From an uncultured Lentibacter sp. (lineage in GTDB: Bacteria > Pseudomonadota > Alphaproteobacteria > Rhodobacterales > Rhodobacteraceae), in NCBI RefSeq assembly GCF_937123735.1, contig NZ_CAKZKL010000024.1, positions 62,001 through 126,000 on the forward strand: 64,000 bases of DNA, written 5' to 3'. The position numbers were made by a program, and so were the translations under genes. Below are positions 8,595 through 17,230 of the stretch, piece by piece; position 1 is the stretch's first letter; the number at the start of each line of letters is the position of its first letter. Below the pieces are notes generated by a model that saw nothing but the letters and a program-made list of their open reading frames with translations, searched no databases and was not told the DNA's origin.

Positions 8595-9593
8595 ATGACA
8601 CTCAAATCAACTCTTCTTTCTGCGGTCGCAGCTACAGCCATGATCACGGGAAGCCAGGCCTCTGCGCTTGATGAAATTACCGTTGCCTTCTTTCAGGAAT
8701 GGCCCATGCCCTTCCAACACCACAAAGTCGCCGGCGCCTATGACGACGCCATGGGCGTTAAAGTCAACTGGCGTGCCTTTGGCTCGGGCACCGAAATGAG
8801 CGCCGCCATGGCCTCTGGCGACGTGCACATCTCGGTCAGCCAAGGCGTGCCGCCTTTCGTGGTGGCCACATCCGGCGGTCAGGACCTCCAGATCATTGAT
8901 GTCGCCGTCAGCTATGCCGAAAACGATAACTGCGTGGTGGCCGAAGCGCTGGAAATCGATAAAACAAACGCCGGCGAGCTGGCCGGCAAGAAAGTCGCCG
9001 TGCCGTTGGGCACCGCCGCACACTACGGCTTCCTCAAGCAGATGAGCCATTTCGGCGTTGATGTCGGCTCGATGGAAGTGGTCAACATGAACCCACCAGA
9101 AGGTGCCGCCGCAATCGCGCAGGGCGCGGTAGATATGTTCTGCGGCTGGGGCGGCTCGCTGCGCCGTGCCAAAGAGCACGGCAATGTGCTCCTCACGGGT
9201 GACGAAAAAACAGCGCTCGGCATTCTGGTCTTTGACGTCACATCTGCCCCGGCAGGTTTTGTGGCCGAGAACGGTGATCTGGTCGCGAAATTCCTGAAAG
9301 TGACAGCTGACGCCAACGCCATGTGGGCCGATGAGGCCAACCATGCCAAAATGCTCCCCGTCATCGCCAAAGACGCGGGCATGGACGAGCAGGCCACGAA
9401 GGACACGATTGCAACCTTCACCTTCCCAACGGTTGACGAGCAGCTGGCCTCAGGCTGGCTCGGGGGCAACGCCCAGACCTTCATGAAAGGCGTCGCAGAT
9501 GTCTTCCTTGAAGCCGGCAGCATTGACGCCGCACTGGACACCTATTCAGGCACCGTCAACACAGGCCCGCTGCAAGCCGCAAAAGGTATGTAA
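8595..9593 (+). CDS. tauA: Taurine ABC transporter substrate-binding protein TauA
   Basis: A 332-residue periplasmic binding protein. The signal peptide covers about residues 1-23 (positive start, hydrophobic core, cleavage after QASA). The mature part shows GSGTEMSAAMASGDVHISVS and VPLGTAAHYGFLKQ, typical of the TauA/SsuA sulfonate-binding family. The start at 8595 is fixed by GGGAGC and the signal peptide. It is the first gene of tauABC and divergent from tpa, so taurine is the most likely ligand. Confidence 0.92.
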   Translation: MTLKSTLLSAVAATAMITGSQASALDEITVAFFQEWPMPFQHHKVAGAYDDAMGVKVNWRAFGSGTEMSAAMASGDVHISVSQGVPPFVVATSGGQDLQIIDVAVSYAENDNCVVAEALEIDKTNAGELAGKKVAVPLGTAAHYGFLKQMSHFGVDVGSMEVVNMNPPEGAAAIAQGAVDMFCGWGGSLRRAKEHGNVLLTGDEKTALGILVFDVTSAPAGFVAENGDLVAKFLKVTADANAMWADEANHAKMLPVIAKDAGMDEQATKDTIATFTFPTVDEQLASGWLGGNAQTFMKGVADVFLEAGSIDAALDTYSGTVNTGPLQAAKGM

Positions 9594-9713
9594 ACCAACG
9601 GGCGCAGCAGGGCACAGGCCTTGCTGCGCACCCTCTCGCAAAAGCGGCGCACACCCTGCAATTTCAGGTGAATGGGCCATAAAAACAAGAGCCTCCGGCT
9701 CCGAAAGGCGGGC

Positions 9714-10523
9714 ATGTCTACTCTTTCAATTGATAAAATTTCCATGCGGTTTGATCTGCCCAATGGCAGCCATGTGCAGGCGCTCAAAGATATTTCCCTG
9801 AACATCCAGTCCGGCGAGCTGATGAGCGTGCTGGGCCCCTCAGGCTGCGGCAAGACAACGCTTCTCAACATCATTGCAGGCTTCCTAGCCCCCACCGAAG
9901 GCAAGATGACCCTCAATGACCACCTGATCACAGGCCCCGACGCCGAGCGCGGCATGGTCTTTCAGCAAGGCGCTCTCTTTGAGTGGATGAGCGTGCGCGA
10001 AAACGTCAGCTTCGGCCCCCGCATGAAAGGCCAGAGCGAAGCCCAATGGCGCGACACGGTCGACCACCTGCTGGATATTGTCGGCCTCAAGGATTTCAAG
10101 GAAAAATCCGTCTTCGAGCTGTCGGGCGGAATGCAGCAGCGCGTGGCTCTGGCCCGCTGCCTTGCCAATGACCCCGACGTGATCCTGATGGACGAACCTC
10201 TCGGCGCGCTCGACGCGCTCACCCGTGAAAAAATGCAGGGGCTTGTGCTCAAGCTTTGGAAAGAGACCGGCAAAACCATCATCCTCATCACCCATTCGGT
10301 TGAAGAGGCCCTGTTACTGGGCGAGCGCCTGCTCGTTCTGGCCCCGCGCCCGGGACGCATTCACCGCGAATACCGCCTGCCCTTTGCCGATATGGGCGTG
10401 GGCCAAGACCTGCGCGAGGTGAAAAAGCACCCCGAGTTTGGCGAGAAACGCGAGGAAATTCTCAGCATGATCTGGGACATGGAAGAAGAAATCATGGGTC
10501 GTTCCGAGGAGGCAAGCGCATGA
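9714..10523 (+). CDS. tauB: Taurine ABC transporter ATP-binding protein TauB
   Basis: A 269-residue ABC ATPase. Walker A GPSGCGKTT is at about residues 41-49, the signature LSGGMQQRVALARCLA at about 135-150, and Walker B VILMDEPLGALD follows at once; the switch His is in LITHSVEEA. It energises taurine import through TauC. The start at 9714 (MSTLSIDKISM) agrees with the family; the upstream 14-residue extension is basic and unlike it. The stop overlaps the tauC start as ATGA. Confidence 0.93.
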   Translation: MSTLSIDKISMRFDLPNGSHVQALKDISLNIQSGELMSVLGPSGCGKTTLLNIIAGFLAPTEGKMTLNDHLITGPDAERGMVFQQGALFEWMSVRENVSFGPRMKGQSEAQWRDTVDHLLDIVGLKDFKEKSVFELSGGMQQRVALARCLANDPDVILMDEPLGALDALTREKMQGLVLKLWKETGKTIILITHSVEEALLLGERLLVLAPRPGRIHREYRLPFADMGVGQDLREVKKHPEFGEKREEILSMIWDMEEEIMGRSEEASA

Positions 10524-11788
10524 CTGTCCTGCTGATCTATATCGCCCTGTTTCTGCTGGGCTTCTTTATCGTGCGGTTCGGCTTTGCCAGGATCATGGCG
10601 AAAACCGCCGATTTCACTTCGCTGAAGACAGTCACCTTCGGCGATGAAAGCGCCGTGCGGCCCGACCGCTGGGCAAGTGTGATCTCCGTCATTGCCATCT
10701 TCCTGCTCTGGGGGGCGTTCACCGGCTCCAAATGGGCGCCCATCCACGCCCCTGCCCCCTTCATCGGCGACACCGAATTGACCTACACGCTCGACGACGG
10801 CAACGGAAACACCGACAAAGCCACCATCACCCTGCGCGTTCACAAGTTCGGCGAAGACCCTGCCATGCCCGAAGTGGACGAGGGCGCAGGTTTTGCCAAA
10901 AATGATGCCGCGCTGGTCTCGGCGGGGCGCACAAAGACGGTCCTCTTTGACAAGAACGATGGCGCAAAACGCCGTGACGGGGCCAAAGTGATCGCAATTG
11001 ATGGCCAACCCATCAGCATTGGCCAATCGGTCTTCGTGCGCGCCGGCGAGGTCTCCCTCACCGACAAGGGCGCCATCCAGATCACCCCGCCCGGCGGGAT
11101 GCAAATGGAGCCAATCTGGCTGCCACCGCCCGAAAAAGTGATCGAGCGCTTCTTTGAAGTTGCCACCGAAGGCTATCAGGGCTTCACCCTCTGGGAACAT
11201 CTGGGCTACTCGCTGTTCCGGGTGGTCGTAGGCTTCGCGCTCGGCGCGCTGGTGGGCATCCCGCTGGGCTATGCCATGGGTCTGTCCAACTGGTTCCGTG
11301 GCTGGTTTGATCCGATCGTCGAATTCATGCGCCCCGTTCCGCCCCTCGCTCTGATCCCGCTGGTGATCATCTGGTTTGGCATTGGCGAGGTTGGCAAAAT
11401 CATCCTGCTGTTCCTCGCGGCGCTCTGGATCATGGCCATCGCCGCGCGGGCCGGTGTCTCCGGTGTGAACATCACAAAAGTGCACGCCGCCTATTCGCTC
11501 GGGGCCTCCAAATGGCAGCTCATGCGCCATGTGATCGTGCCCAATAGCCTGCCCGAAATCTTCACAGGCGCGCGCGTCGCCATGGGGGTCTGCTGGGGCA
11601 CTGTTGTCGCCGCAGAACTTGTCGCCGCGGAAAAGGGGGCCGGTATGATGATCATGGTCGCCGCGCGCTTCCAGCTCACCGACATTGTCATCATGGGCAT
11701 CATCCTCATCGGGATCATCGGCTACAGCATCGACATCCTGATGCGCGTGGCCGAGCGCCGCCTCGTGCCTTGGAAAGGCCGCTCCTAA
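10520..11788 (+). CDS. tauC: Taurine ABC transporter permease TauC with extracytoplasmic insert
   Basis: A 422-residue permease, well above the 250-290 usual for TauC/SsuC. Two N-terminal membrane segments (about 3-22 and 52-72) flank a cytoplasmic loop, then about 130 polar residues precede the conserved permease core (about 225-415). The core has the EAA-type loop AAYSLGASKWQLMRHVIVPN and PPLALIPLVIIWFGIGE. The polar insert includes LTYTLDDGNGNTDKATITLR, which resembles cadherin/Ig-like beta repeats, and should face the periplasm. It follows tauB with an ATGA overlap. Longer TauC proteins may be common in this order; the role of the insert is unknown to me. Confidence 0.9.
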   Translation: MTVLLIYIALFLLGFFIVRFGFARIMAKTADFTSLKTVTFGDESAVRPDRWASVISVIAIFLLWGAFTGSKWAPIHAPAPFIGDTELTYTLDDGNGNTDKATITLRVHKFGEDPAMPEVDEGAGFAKNDAALVSAGRTKTVLFDKNDGAKRRDGAKVIAIDGQPISIGQSVFVRAGEVSLTDKGAIQITPPGGMQMEPIWLPPPEKVIERFFEVATEGYQGFTLWEHLGYSLFRVVVGFALGALVGIPLGYAMGLSNWFRGWFDPIVEFMRPVPPLALIPLVIIWFGIGEVGKIILLFLAALWIMAIAARAGVSGVNITKVHAAYSLGASKWQLMRHVIVPNSLPEIFTGARVAMGVCWGTVVAAELVAAEKGAGMMIMVAARFQLTDIVIMGIILIGIIGYSIDILMRVAERRLVPWKGRS

Positions 11789-11810
11789 GCCACGCGCACC
11801 TGCGCTCTAA

Positions 11811-11841
11811 GCCCCCGCACCGGCCGTGCGGGGGCTTTTCT
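11811..11841 (+). terminator. Rho-independent terminator after tauABC
   Basis: A perfect 10-bp stem, GCCCCCGCAC / GTGCGGGGGC, with a 5-base loop, followed by TTTTCT. It lies 23 bases after the tauC stop. Confidence 0.9.
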
Positions 11842-11903
11842 ATGGGCTGTGCGATCTGTGCTTATTGAGTTGCCCCCGCCCGGCGAAGCGCTAAGCTTGC
11901 GCC

Positions 11904-13151
11904 ATGGAACCGCGCGCCAAAGCCCTTCTCACCTCGCTTTTTGACACCGCCATAACAGCGGCCGATCCCTTGCAGGCGCTGGCCAACCATTTGCCGCAGC
12001 CGCCCACGAGAGGCCGCACAGTGGTGATTGGCGCTGGCAAGGGGGCGGCACAAATGGCCGCCGCGCTCGAACAGCTCTGGCCCACGCCCCTGTCGGGCTG
12101 CGTGGTCACCCGCTATGGCTTTGGCGCGCCCACCCGCCAAATCAAAGTGCTCCAGGCCGCCCACCCGGTCCCCGATGCCGCAGGCCTCGCGGCCACAACA
12201 GCGCTCTTTGACCAGATCAAGGATCTCACGCCCCATGACCTGGTCATTGCACTGGTCTGTGGCGGCGGGTCTGCGCTGCTGGCCGCCCCCGCCGCCGGGC
12301 TCACGCTCAAGGATGAACAGACCCTCAATGAGGCGCTGCTGGCTTGCGGCGCGCCGATCAGCGCCATGAATGCCATTCGCAAGATGTTCAGCCGCGTGAA
12401 GGGCGGCCGCCTTGCCGCAGCCACACAGGCCCGCATGGTCAGCCTCGTGGTCTCCGATGTCCCGCGTGATGACCCGGCCGAAGTCGCCTCCGGCCCCACT
12501 GTGCCCTCCTGGTCCAACCGCGCCACCGCGCGCGCGGCGCTTGAACAGCACAAGATAACCCTGCCCGCACATCTGCTGCACCACCTCCAGACAGCCCCCG
12601 AGCCCCCGGTGCCCTCCGATCCGGTGTTTGCCAACCATGAGGTGCATGTCATCGCCTCTGCCGCACAGTCCCTCGCCGCTGCGGCACGGGTCGGCGCAGC
12701 CCGGGGCTGGCCCGTTGAGATCCTCGGTGACGATCTGGAAGGCGAGGCGCGCCGCCTCGGCGCGGCCCATGCCGCCTACGCCAAAGCCAGCATGGCCCCG
12801 CGCCTCATCCTCTCAGGCGGCGAAACAACAGTCACCCTCACAGGCCAGGGCCGCGGCGGGCGCAACAGCGAATACCTGCTGGCCTTCGCACTCGGCATTG
12901 ACGGCGCGCCACAGATCAACGCGCTCGCCGCCGATACCGACGGAATCGACGGTTCCGAAGACAACGCCGGCGCCTTTGCCACAGGCCAAACCGCCGCGCT
13001 CATCCGCGCCGCCGGCACCGACCCGCTCAAAGCGCTCGCAGACAATGACGCCTACACAGCCTTTGCCGCCGCCCAAGCGCTGTTCACACCCGGACCAACC
13101 GGCACCAATGTCAATGATTTCCGCGCCATCCTTATCGGCTGGCCCCCGTGA
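11904..13151 (+). CDS. Glycerate 2-kinase family protein (MOFRL/TtuD type)
   Basis: A 415-residue protein of the DUF4147-MOFRL family, which phosphorylates glycerate to 2-phosphoglycerate (historically also called hydroxypyruvate reductase TtuD). It shows VIGAGKGAAQMAAALEQ, ALVCGGGSALLAAPA, and NAIRKMFSRVKGGRLA. The C-terminal MOFRL domain includes LSGGETTVTLTGQGRGGRNS and ADTDGIDGSEDNAGA. Length is normal. Its stop overlaps the GTG start of the next gene, so the two form an operon. Place in serine-cycle or tartrate metabolism cannot be told from context. Confidence 0.9.
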   Translation: MEPRAKALLTSLFDTAITAADPLQALANHLPQPPTRGRTVVIGAGKGAAQMAAALEQLWPTPLSGCVVTRYGFGAPTRQIKVLQAAHPVPDAAGLAATTALFDQIKDLTPHDLVIALVCGGGSALLAAPAAGLTLKDEQTLNEALLACGAPISAMNAIRKMFSRVKGGRLAAATQARMVSLVVSDVPRDDPAEVASGPTVPSWSNRATARAALEQHKITLPAHLLHHLQTAPEPPVPSDPVFANHEVHVIASAAQSLAAAARVGAARGWPVEILGDDLEGEARRLGAAHAAYAKASMAPRLILSGGETTVTLTGQGRGGRNSEYLLAFALGIDGAPQINALAADTDGIDGSEDNAGAFATGQTAALIRAAGTDPLKALADNDAYTAFAAAQALFTPGPTGTNVNDFRAILIGWPP

Positions 13152-13651
13152 AACGGGTCATGATCATCGGCAATGCAGCCGGCGGCAAATCCCGCCTCGC
13201 TCGGGCGCTGGCGCAAAAATACGCCCTGCACCACCATGCGCTAGATGATCTGCTCTGGCAGCCAAACTGGCAGCCCACACCGCCAGACCAATTTCAGGCC
13301 GCCCACAAAGCGCTCATCGCCCGCGACGCTTGGATCCTTGATGGCGTCGGCCCCTGGAGCAGCATCACAGCCCGCCTGGCGCGCGCAGATACCTTCATCC
13401 ACATCGACTTGCCGCTTTCGCAACATCTCTTCTGGGCCACCAAACGCCAGATCAGCTCGCTTCTGACAGGCAAAGACGGCGCGCCACAGGGCTGCAAGCT
13501 CTGGAAAGCATCCCACAAGCTCTACCCCATGATGCTCTGGATGCACCGCGAGATGCGCCCGAAACTGCACAGGCTTGCGCTCACCGCCCCCAGCACATGC
13601 GCGACCCTTCACATAAAATCACGCGCAGATTTGGCCGCTGCCTGCCACTAG
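13148..13651 (+). CDS. P-loop NTPase, adenylate-kinase/FlaR-like
   Basis: A 167-residue small P-loop protein. GNAAGGKSRLARALA (about residues 7-21) is the Walker A motif, followed by HHHALDDLLWQPNWQ and a middle WILDGVGPWSS segment typical of the topology-modulation (FlaR-like) nucleoside-kinase-like family. Such proteins probably bind ATP and phosphorylate a small substrate that is not known. The GTG start overlaps the TGA of the glycerate kinase gene. Kinase activity is inference from the fold only. Confidence 0.75.
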   Translation: MKRVMIIGNAAGGKSRLARALAQKYALHHHALDDLLWQPNWQPTPPDQFQAAHKALIARDAWILDGVGPWSSITARLARADTFIHIDLPLSQHLFWATKRQISSLLTGKDGAPQGCKLWKASHKLYPMMLWMHREMRPKLHRLALTAPSTCATLHIKSRADLAAACH

Positions 13652-13704
13652 CAAAAAGCGCAGACCACTGCCCGCGCCTTTCGTCACCTCACCTGCCCGG
13701 GGGC

Positions 13705-14235
13705 CTAGTTACAGCGCTTTTCCGCGTCTTCCACAGCCGCCGTAAAGCCCGAGAGCGAAAAACTGTCCTTGGTCTGTGTGCCGCGCCCGGAGCGGGCGGT
13801 CAAAACCGCGTTGGAGCCGCGCTTGAGGGCCGCGACAATCTTGGCATCCTCTGCCGCCGATGCCGCCCAGGCCCATTCACCGTCCGTGAACAGCTCAAAC
13901 ACCGTGCCGTCAATGTTCATGGAAACCGTCGAGCCTTTCGCAAACGGGTAGCCCCCCGTGAAGGCCAGCTGCCCGCTCACCTGTGCCGCAGGGCGGAAAA
14001 AGGTCATCAACAGAATATCCCCCCGGCGCACCGCCACCTCGCGCCCATCCTTGGTGTTGACCGTTTCCTTGGGCGCACTCACCGCCCAACATTCCTTTGG
14101 GTTGCTGTCCGCAAACACCGCCCAGGCCGTCTTTGTGGCAACCTGGTTGTCGCTTGTCTCCTGCGCGTTTACGCCGCCAGCGCCCAATGCCAGAAAAACC
14201 GCACAAGCCATATTTTGCGCAAATCGTAATCCCAT
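13705..14235 (-). CDS. IalB-family (invasion-associated locus B) secreted protein
   Basis: A 176-residue protein with a signal peptide (about residues 1-24, ending GGVNA). The mature part has AWAVFADSNPKECWAVSAP, TFFRPAAQVSGQLAFTGGYP and a C-terminal TKDSFSLSGFTAAVEDAEKR segment. This is the IalB family, widespread in free-living alphaproteobacteria; the Bartonella name does not imply virulence here. The start at 14235 is set by GGAGA and the signal peptide. It is divergent from the asparaginase gene by 166 bases. Molecular role unknown. Confidence 0.82.
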   Translation of the reverse strand: MGLRFAQNMACAVFLALGAGGVNAQETSDNQVATKTAWAVFADSNPKECWAVSAPKETVNTKDGREVAVRRGDILLMTFFRPAAQVSGQLAFTGGYPFAKGSTVSMNIDGTVFELFTDGEWAWAASAAEDAKIVAALKRGSNAVLTARSGRGTQTKDSFSLSGFTAAVEDAEKRCN

Positions 14236-14401
14236 ATTCTCCAGCCTCCAGCCGTCCGTTGCCTCAATTCCACCTGGCCCGCGGCTTTTGCCAATATTCT
14301 TTTCGGGCCGTTTTCCACTCGACATTGCGACATTACCCTGAAAACTGCCATATACGAAAGAGCAATTGGCGGAAAATCGCACAAGTTTTCGGGAGACAGA
14401 C

Positions 14402-15400
14402 ATGACCGCAGCAGTATCCATGGCCGAAATCTGGCGTGGCCCCTTTCTGGAAAGCCTCCACATGGGCCATGCCGTCGTCTGCGGGCCGGGCGGAGAGATC
14501 CTCGAAAGCTGGGGCGACCCAAACCTCACCGTGCTGCCGCGCTCTTCCTCCAAAATGCTGCAAGCCATGCCGCTGCTCGAGAGCGGCGCCGCAGATGCTT
14601 TTGGCCTCACCGGCGAACAGCTCGCGCTCGCCTGCGCCTCCCACCAGGGCGCACCCATCCACACCGATAGGGTGCAAAACTGGCTCAAGGATCTCGGCCT
14701 GACAGATGCCGATCTCAACTGCGGCCCCCAGGCCCCGCGTGATGAGGCCGACCTGATCAAGATGCACAAAACCGATGCCTCCCCCTGCCGCTACCACAAC
14801 AACTGCTCCGGCAAACACGCGGGCTTTCTCACCCTGAGCCGCCACCTCGGCAGCAAAGACCCCCAATATGTCGCGCCAGATCACCCGGTGCAAAAGGCCT
14901 GCCGCGCCGCCTTTGAAGAGCTCACGCAAGAAACCAGCCCCGGCTACGGCATTGATGGCTGCTCCGCCCCCAACTTCGCAGCCACGCTGCATGGGGTGGC
15001 CCGCGCCATGGCCTTTTTTGCCGCCGCCTCCGATGGCGGCAACAGCCGCGAAAAAGCCGCCGCCCGCCTGCGCGACGCCATGCGCACATACCCCGAACTG
15101 GTGGCTGGCGAGGGCCGCGCCTGCACCGAGCTCATGCGCGCCATGAACGGCCGCGTGGCCCTCAAAACAGGCGCCGAAGCTTTCTTCATCGCCATCGTGC
15201 CCGAAAAGAAAATCGGCATTGCCCTCAAAATCGTGGATGGCTCCACCCGCGGCGCCGAATGCGCGATTGCCGCCATCCTGCTGCGGCTGGGCCTGCTTGA
15301 TCCCAAGCATCCCGCCACCCTCAAACGCCTCAATGCGCCAATCCTCAACTTCGCCGGCGAAACAACCGGCCATATCCGCGCCGGCGCCGCCTTCGCCTGA
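14402..15400 (+). CDS. Type II-like asparaginase (Asparaginase_II family)
   Basis: A 332-residue protein of the PF06089-type asparaginase family found in rhizobia and relatives, expected to hydrolyse asparagine to aspartate and ammonia. Visible motifs are LPRSSSKMLQAMPLLESGAA, CASHQGA, YHNNCSGKHAGFL and GYGIDGCSAPNFA. There is no signal peptide, so it should be cytoplasmic. The start at 14402 follows GGGAGAC. No transporter or regulator lies beside it. Confidence 0.85.
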   Translation: MTAAVSMAEIWRGPFLESLHMGHAVVCGPGGEILESWGDPNLTVLPRSSSKMLQAMPLLESGAADAFGLTGEQLALACASHQGAPIHTDRVQNWLKDLGLTDADLNCGPQAPRDEADLIKMHKTDASPCRYHNNCSGKHAGFLTLSRHLGSKDPQYVAPDHPVQKACRAAFEELTQETSPGYGIDGCSAPNFAATLHGVARAMAFFAAASDGGNSREKAAARLRDAMRTYPELVAGEGRACTELMRAMNGRVALKTGAEAFFIAIVPEKKIGIALKIVDGSTRGAECAIAAILLRLGLLDPKHPATLKRLNAPILNFAGETTGHIRAGAAFA

Positions 15401-15420
15401 ACTGCCCCTGCTTCTTCTGG

Positions 15421-15471
15421 TCGCAAATACCTTGGGGTGAATTGGCCATGGGCCAAGAGGGGCAAAGCCCC
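15421..15471. repeat. Intergenic hairpin pair after asparaginase gene
   Basis: After GCAAATACC come two hairpins: TTGGCC / GGCCAA (15442-15456) and GGGGC / GCCCC with an AAA loop (15459-15471). The layout (T-rich lead, AAATA-CC, then hairpins, one with an AAA loop) resembles the elements near 6.1 and 32.1 kb and may be a shorter relative. Confidence 0.45.
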
Positions 15472-15507
15472 TTCCCCCGCCCCAAATTCTGTGCCAACGT
15501 CAGCGCG

Positions 15508-15712
15508 TTCTCAGGGCGGGGTGAAATTCCCCACCGGCGGTAAAGCCTGCGGCGCAAGCCAAGGGCAAGCCCGCGAGCGGCTTTGAGTGTCCACGAACCG
15601 AAAACTGGGAACCGGTTTTCGGAAACTTTGTGGAACCACAAAAGGTGTCAGCAGATCCGGTGCAATTCCGGAGCCGACGGTCACAGTCCGGATGGGAGAG
15701 AGCAGCAAAAGC
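15508..15712 (+). promoter_or_regulatory. FMN riboswitch (RFN element)
   Basis: Recognised by TCAGGGCGGGGTGAAATTCC, CCACCGGCGGTAAAGCC, AGCCCGCGAGCG, then GTCAGCAGATCCGGTGCAAT, TCCGGAGCCGACGGTCACAG and GATGGGAGAGAGC. These are the conserved RFN segments in order. A longer variable stem (about 15595-15645) contains CCGAAAAC / GGTTTTCGG. It ends about 78 bases before the ribH2 start and should switch off lumazine synthase when FMN is abundant. Confidence 0.95.
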
Positions 15713-15789
15713 GATGTGGGCGCAGCCCGCAGCGCAAAGCTGTCCCTTTATGCTCTGGGCACGTGTCTAAAGCTGAAAGGAGTGACATC

Positions 15790-16236
15790 ATGAACAAAGC
15801 ACAGACACTGCCCCGCTACGCCTTTATCAAGGCCAGCTGGCACGCCAGCATCACCAGCCGCGCTCTGGAGGGGTTCACCCAGCGCATCCCCGCCGCACAG
15901 GTCGATGTCTTCGATGTGCCCGGCGCCTTCGAAATGCCGCTTCTGGCGCGCGATCTGGCCGCTTCAGGCCGCTACGCCGCCGTGGCTGCGGCGGCCCTCG
16001 TGGTCGATGGCGGCATCTACCGCCACGAGTTCGTCGCCCAAGCCGTGGTCGATGGCCTCATGCGCGCCGGGCTTGAGACAGGCGTGCCCGTGCTCAGCGT
16101 GTCGCTCACACCCCACCAGTTTCACGAAACAGAGCACCACATGGCGATCTTTGCCGAGCATTTCGTGCAAAAGGGCCGCGAAGCCGCCGAAGCCGCCCTG
16201 ATGATCACAAAAACCCGCGCCAGCCTCGCTGCTTAG
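15790..16236 (+). CDS. ribH2: Lumazine synthase, RibH2 type
   Basis: A 148-residue 6,7-dimethyl-8-ribityllumazine synthase, which condenses 5-amino-6-ribitylaminouracil with dihydroxybutanone phosphate in riboflavin synthesis. It shows FIKASWHASITSRALEGF, FDVPGAFEMPLLARDLA, AAALVVDGGIYRHEFVA, and the catalytic-region PVLSVSLTPHQFHETEHH. The W-H-A start and HHEF-like segments fit the alphaproteobacterial RibH2 (Brucella-type) group. The start at 15790 follows AAAGGAGTGACATC. The frame is open through the riboswitch, but that upstream part is not coding. It stands alone behind the riboswitch. Confidence 0.93.
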   Translation: MNKAQTLPRYAFIKASWHASITSRALEGFTQRIPAAQVDVFDVPGAFEMPLLARDLAASGRYAAVAAAALVVDGGIYRHEFVAQAVVDGLMRAGLETGVPVLSVSLTPHQFHETEHHMAIFAEHFVQKGREAAEAALMITKTRASLAA

Positions 16237-16244
16237 CGCCAAAA

Positions 16245-16294
16245 GGGGGCCGAGGCGCAGCCGAGGCCCCCACCGCGACGTGCCGTCAGGCACG
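16245..16294. terminator. Hairpins between ribH2 and LOG-family gene
   Basis: Two hairpins between convergent genes: GGGGGCC / GGCCCCC with an inner GGC GCA GCC stem (16245-16271), and CGTGCC GTCA GGCACG (16279-16294). There is no clear U-tract on either strand, so the terminator call is tentative. Confidence 0.5.
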
Positions 16295-16308
16295 GCGCAA
16301 AGCCTCTG

Positions 16309-17151
16309 TCACCGCCCCGGAATATCGTCCCGCGCGGCCGCAGGGGCCCAATTTTCGATAAGCTCCACCGCCTCTTGCGCTGTCTCCACAAACCGGAACA
16401 GGTCGAGGTCCTCGGGCGAGATCGTCCCGGCCTCCGCCAGCGCCTCCCAGTTGACAATCTTCTCCCAGAAGGCGCGCCCAAACAGCAGGAAAGGAATCCG
16501 CTTCATCCGCCCGGTCTGGATGAGCGTGAGCGATTCAAACATCTCATCCAGTGTCCCGAACCCACCGGGAAACACACAGACCGCATTCGCGCGCATCAAA
16601 AAGTGCATCTTGCGAATGGCGAAATAGTGGAAATTAAAGCACAGCCCCGGCGTCACATATGCGTTCGGCGCCTGCTCGTGCGGCAGCACGATATTGAGGC
16701 CGATCGAGTGTCCGCCCGCGTCCATTGCGCCACGGTTGCCCGCCTCCATCACACCGGGGCCACCACCGGTCACGATCACGTTTTCGCGCCCGTAACTCTG
16801 CATCGACTTTTCCGTCATCAGCCGCGCAAACGTGCGTGCCTCCTCGTAAAAGCGGCTCAGCTCCGCCAGCGTGCCGGTGCGCGCCCTGTCTTTCTGCGCA
16901 GGCTCCGGAATCCGCGCCCCGCCAAACAGAACGATGGTGCTCTCGATTCCCTTTTCGTTGAGCATCATTTCCGGTTTGAGCAGCTCCAGTTGCAGCCGCA
17001 CGGGGCGCAGCTCGTCACGGCACAGAAAATCCTCATCCGCAAACGCCAGCCGATAGGCCGGCGCGCGGGTTTGCGGCGTATCGGGTATCTGCTCGGCGGT
17101 GTCGCGGTCGGTGTGGGCGTCCCGAAACCGTCTCTTGCTGTCATCAGTCAT
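16309..17151 (-). CDS. LOG-family protein (TIGR00730/lysine-decarboxylase-like fold)
   Basis: A 280-residue protein of the LOG family. The nucleotide-binding core has VIVTGGGPGVMEAGNRGA and the defining FPGGFGTLDEMFE motif (PGGxGTxxE). Characterised members release the base from nucleoside 5'-monophosphates (cytokinin-type phosphoribohydrolase); older annotation as lysine decarboxylase is not reliable. The long N-terminal part (about 1-75) is a feature of the larger LOG subgroup. The start at 17151 is preferred because it follows GGGAATGAG. It is divergent from the dehydratase gene. Confidence 0.85.
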   Translation of the reverse strand: MTDDSKRRFRDAHTDRDTAEQIPDTPQTRAPAYRLAFADEDFLCRDELRPVRLQLELLKPEMMLNEKGIESTIVLFGGARIPEPAQKDRARTGTLAELSRFYEEARTFARLMTEKSMQSYGRENVIVTGGGPGVMEAGNRGAMDAGGHSIGLNIVLPHEQAPNAYVTPGLCFNFHYFAIRKMHFLMRANAVCVFPGGFGTLDEMFESLTLIQTGRMKRIPFLLFGRAFWEKIVNWEALAEAGTISPEDLDLFRFVETAQEAVELIENWAPAAARDDIPGR

Positions 17152-17230
17152 GCACTCATTCCCTACTTGAACCTCTGGCCAAGCCCTATAGGCTTTGGCG
17201 CTCAATGGCCAGTGACGGAGACGCGAGCCC

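Noticed and set aside
13705..14235. IalB protein as a sign of pathogenicity
   Set aside because: The family is common in free-living marine alphaproteobacteria; the name is historical.
15583..15789. In-frame extension of ribH2 through the riboswitch
   Set aside because: The bases are explained by RFN structure, and a strong ribosome site precedes 15790.
16309..17151. Lysine decarboxylase
   Set aside because: The PGGxGTxxE motif marks a LOG-type phosphoribohydrolase; no PLP-binding motif is present.
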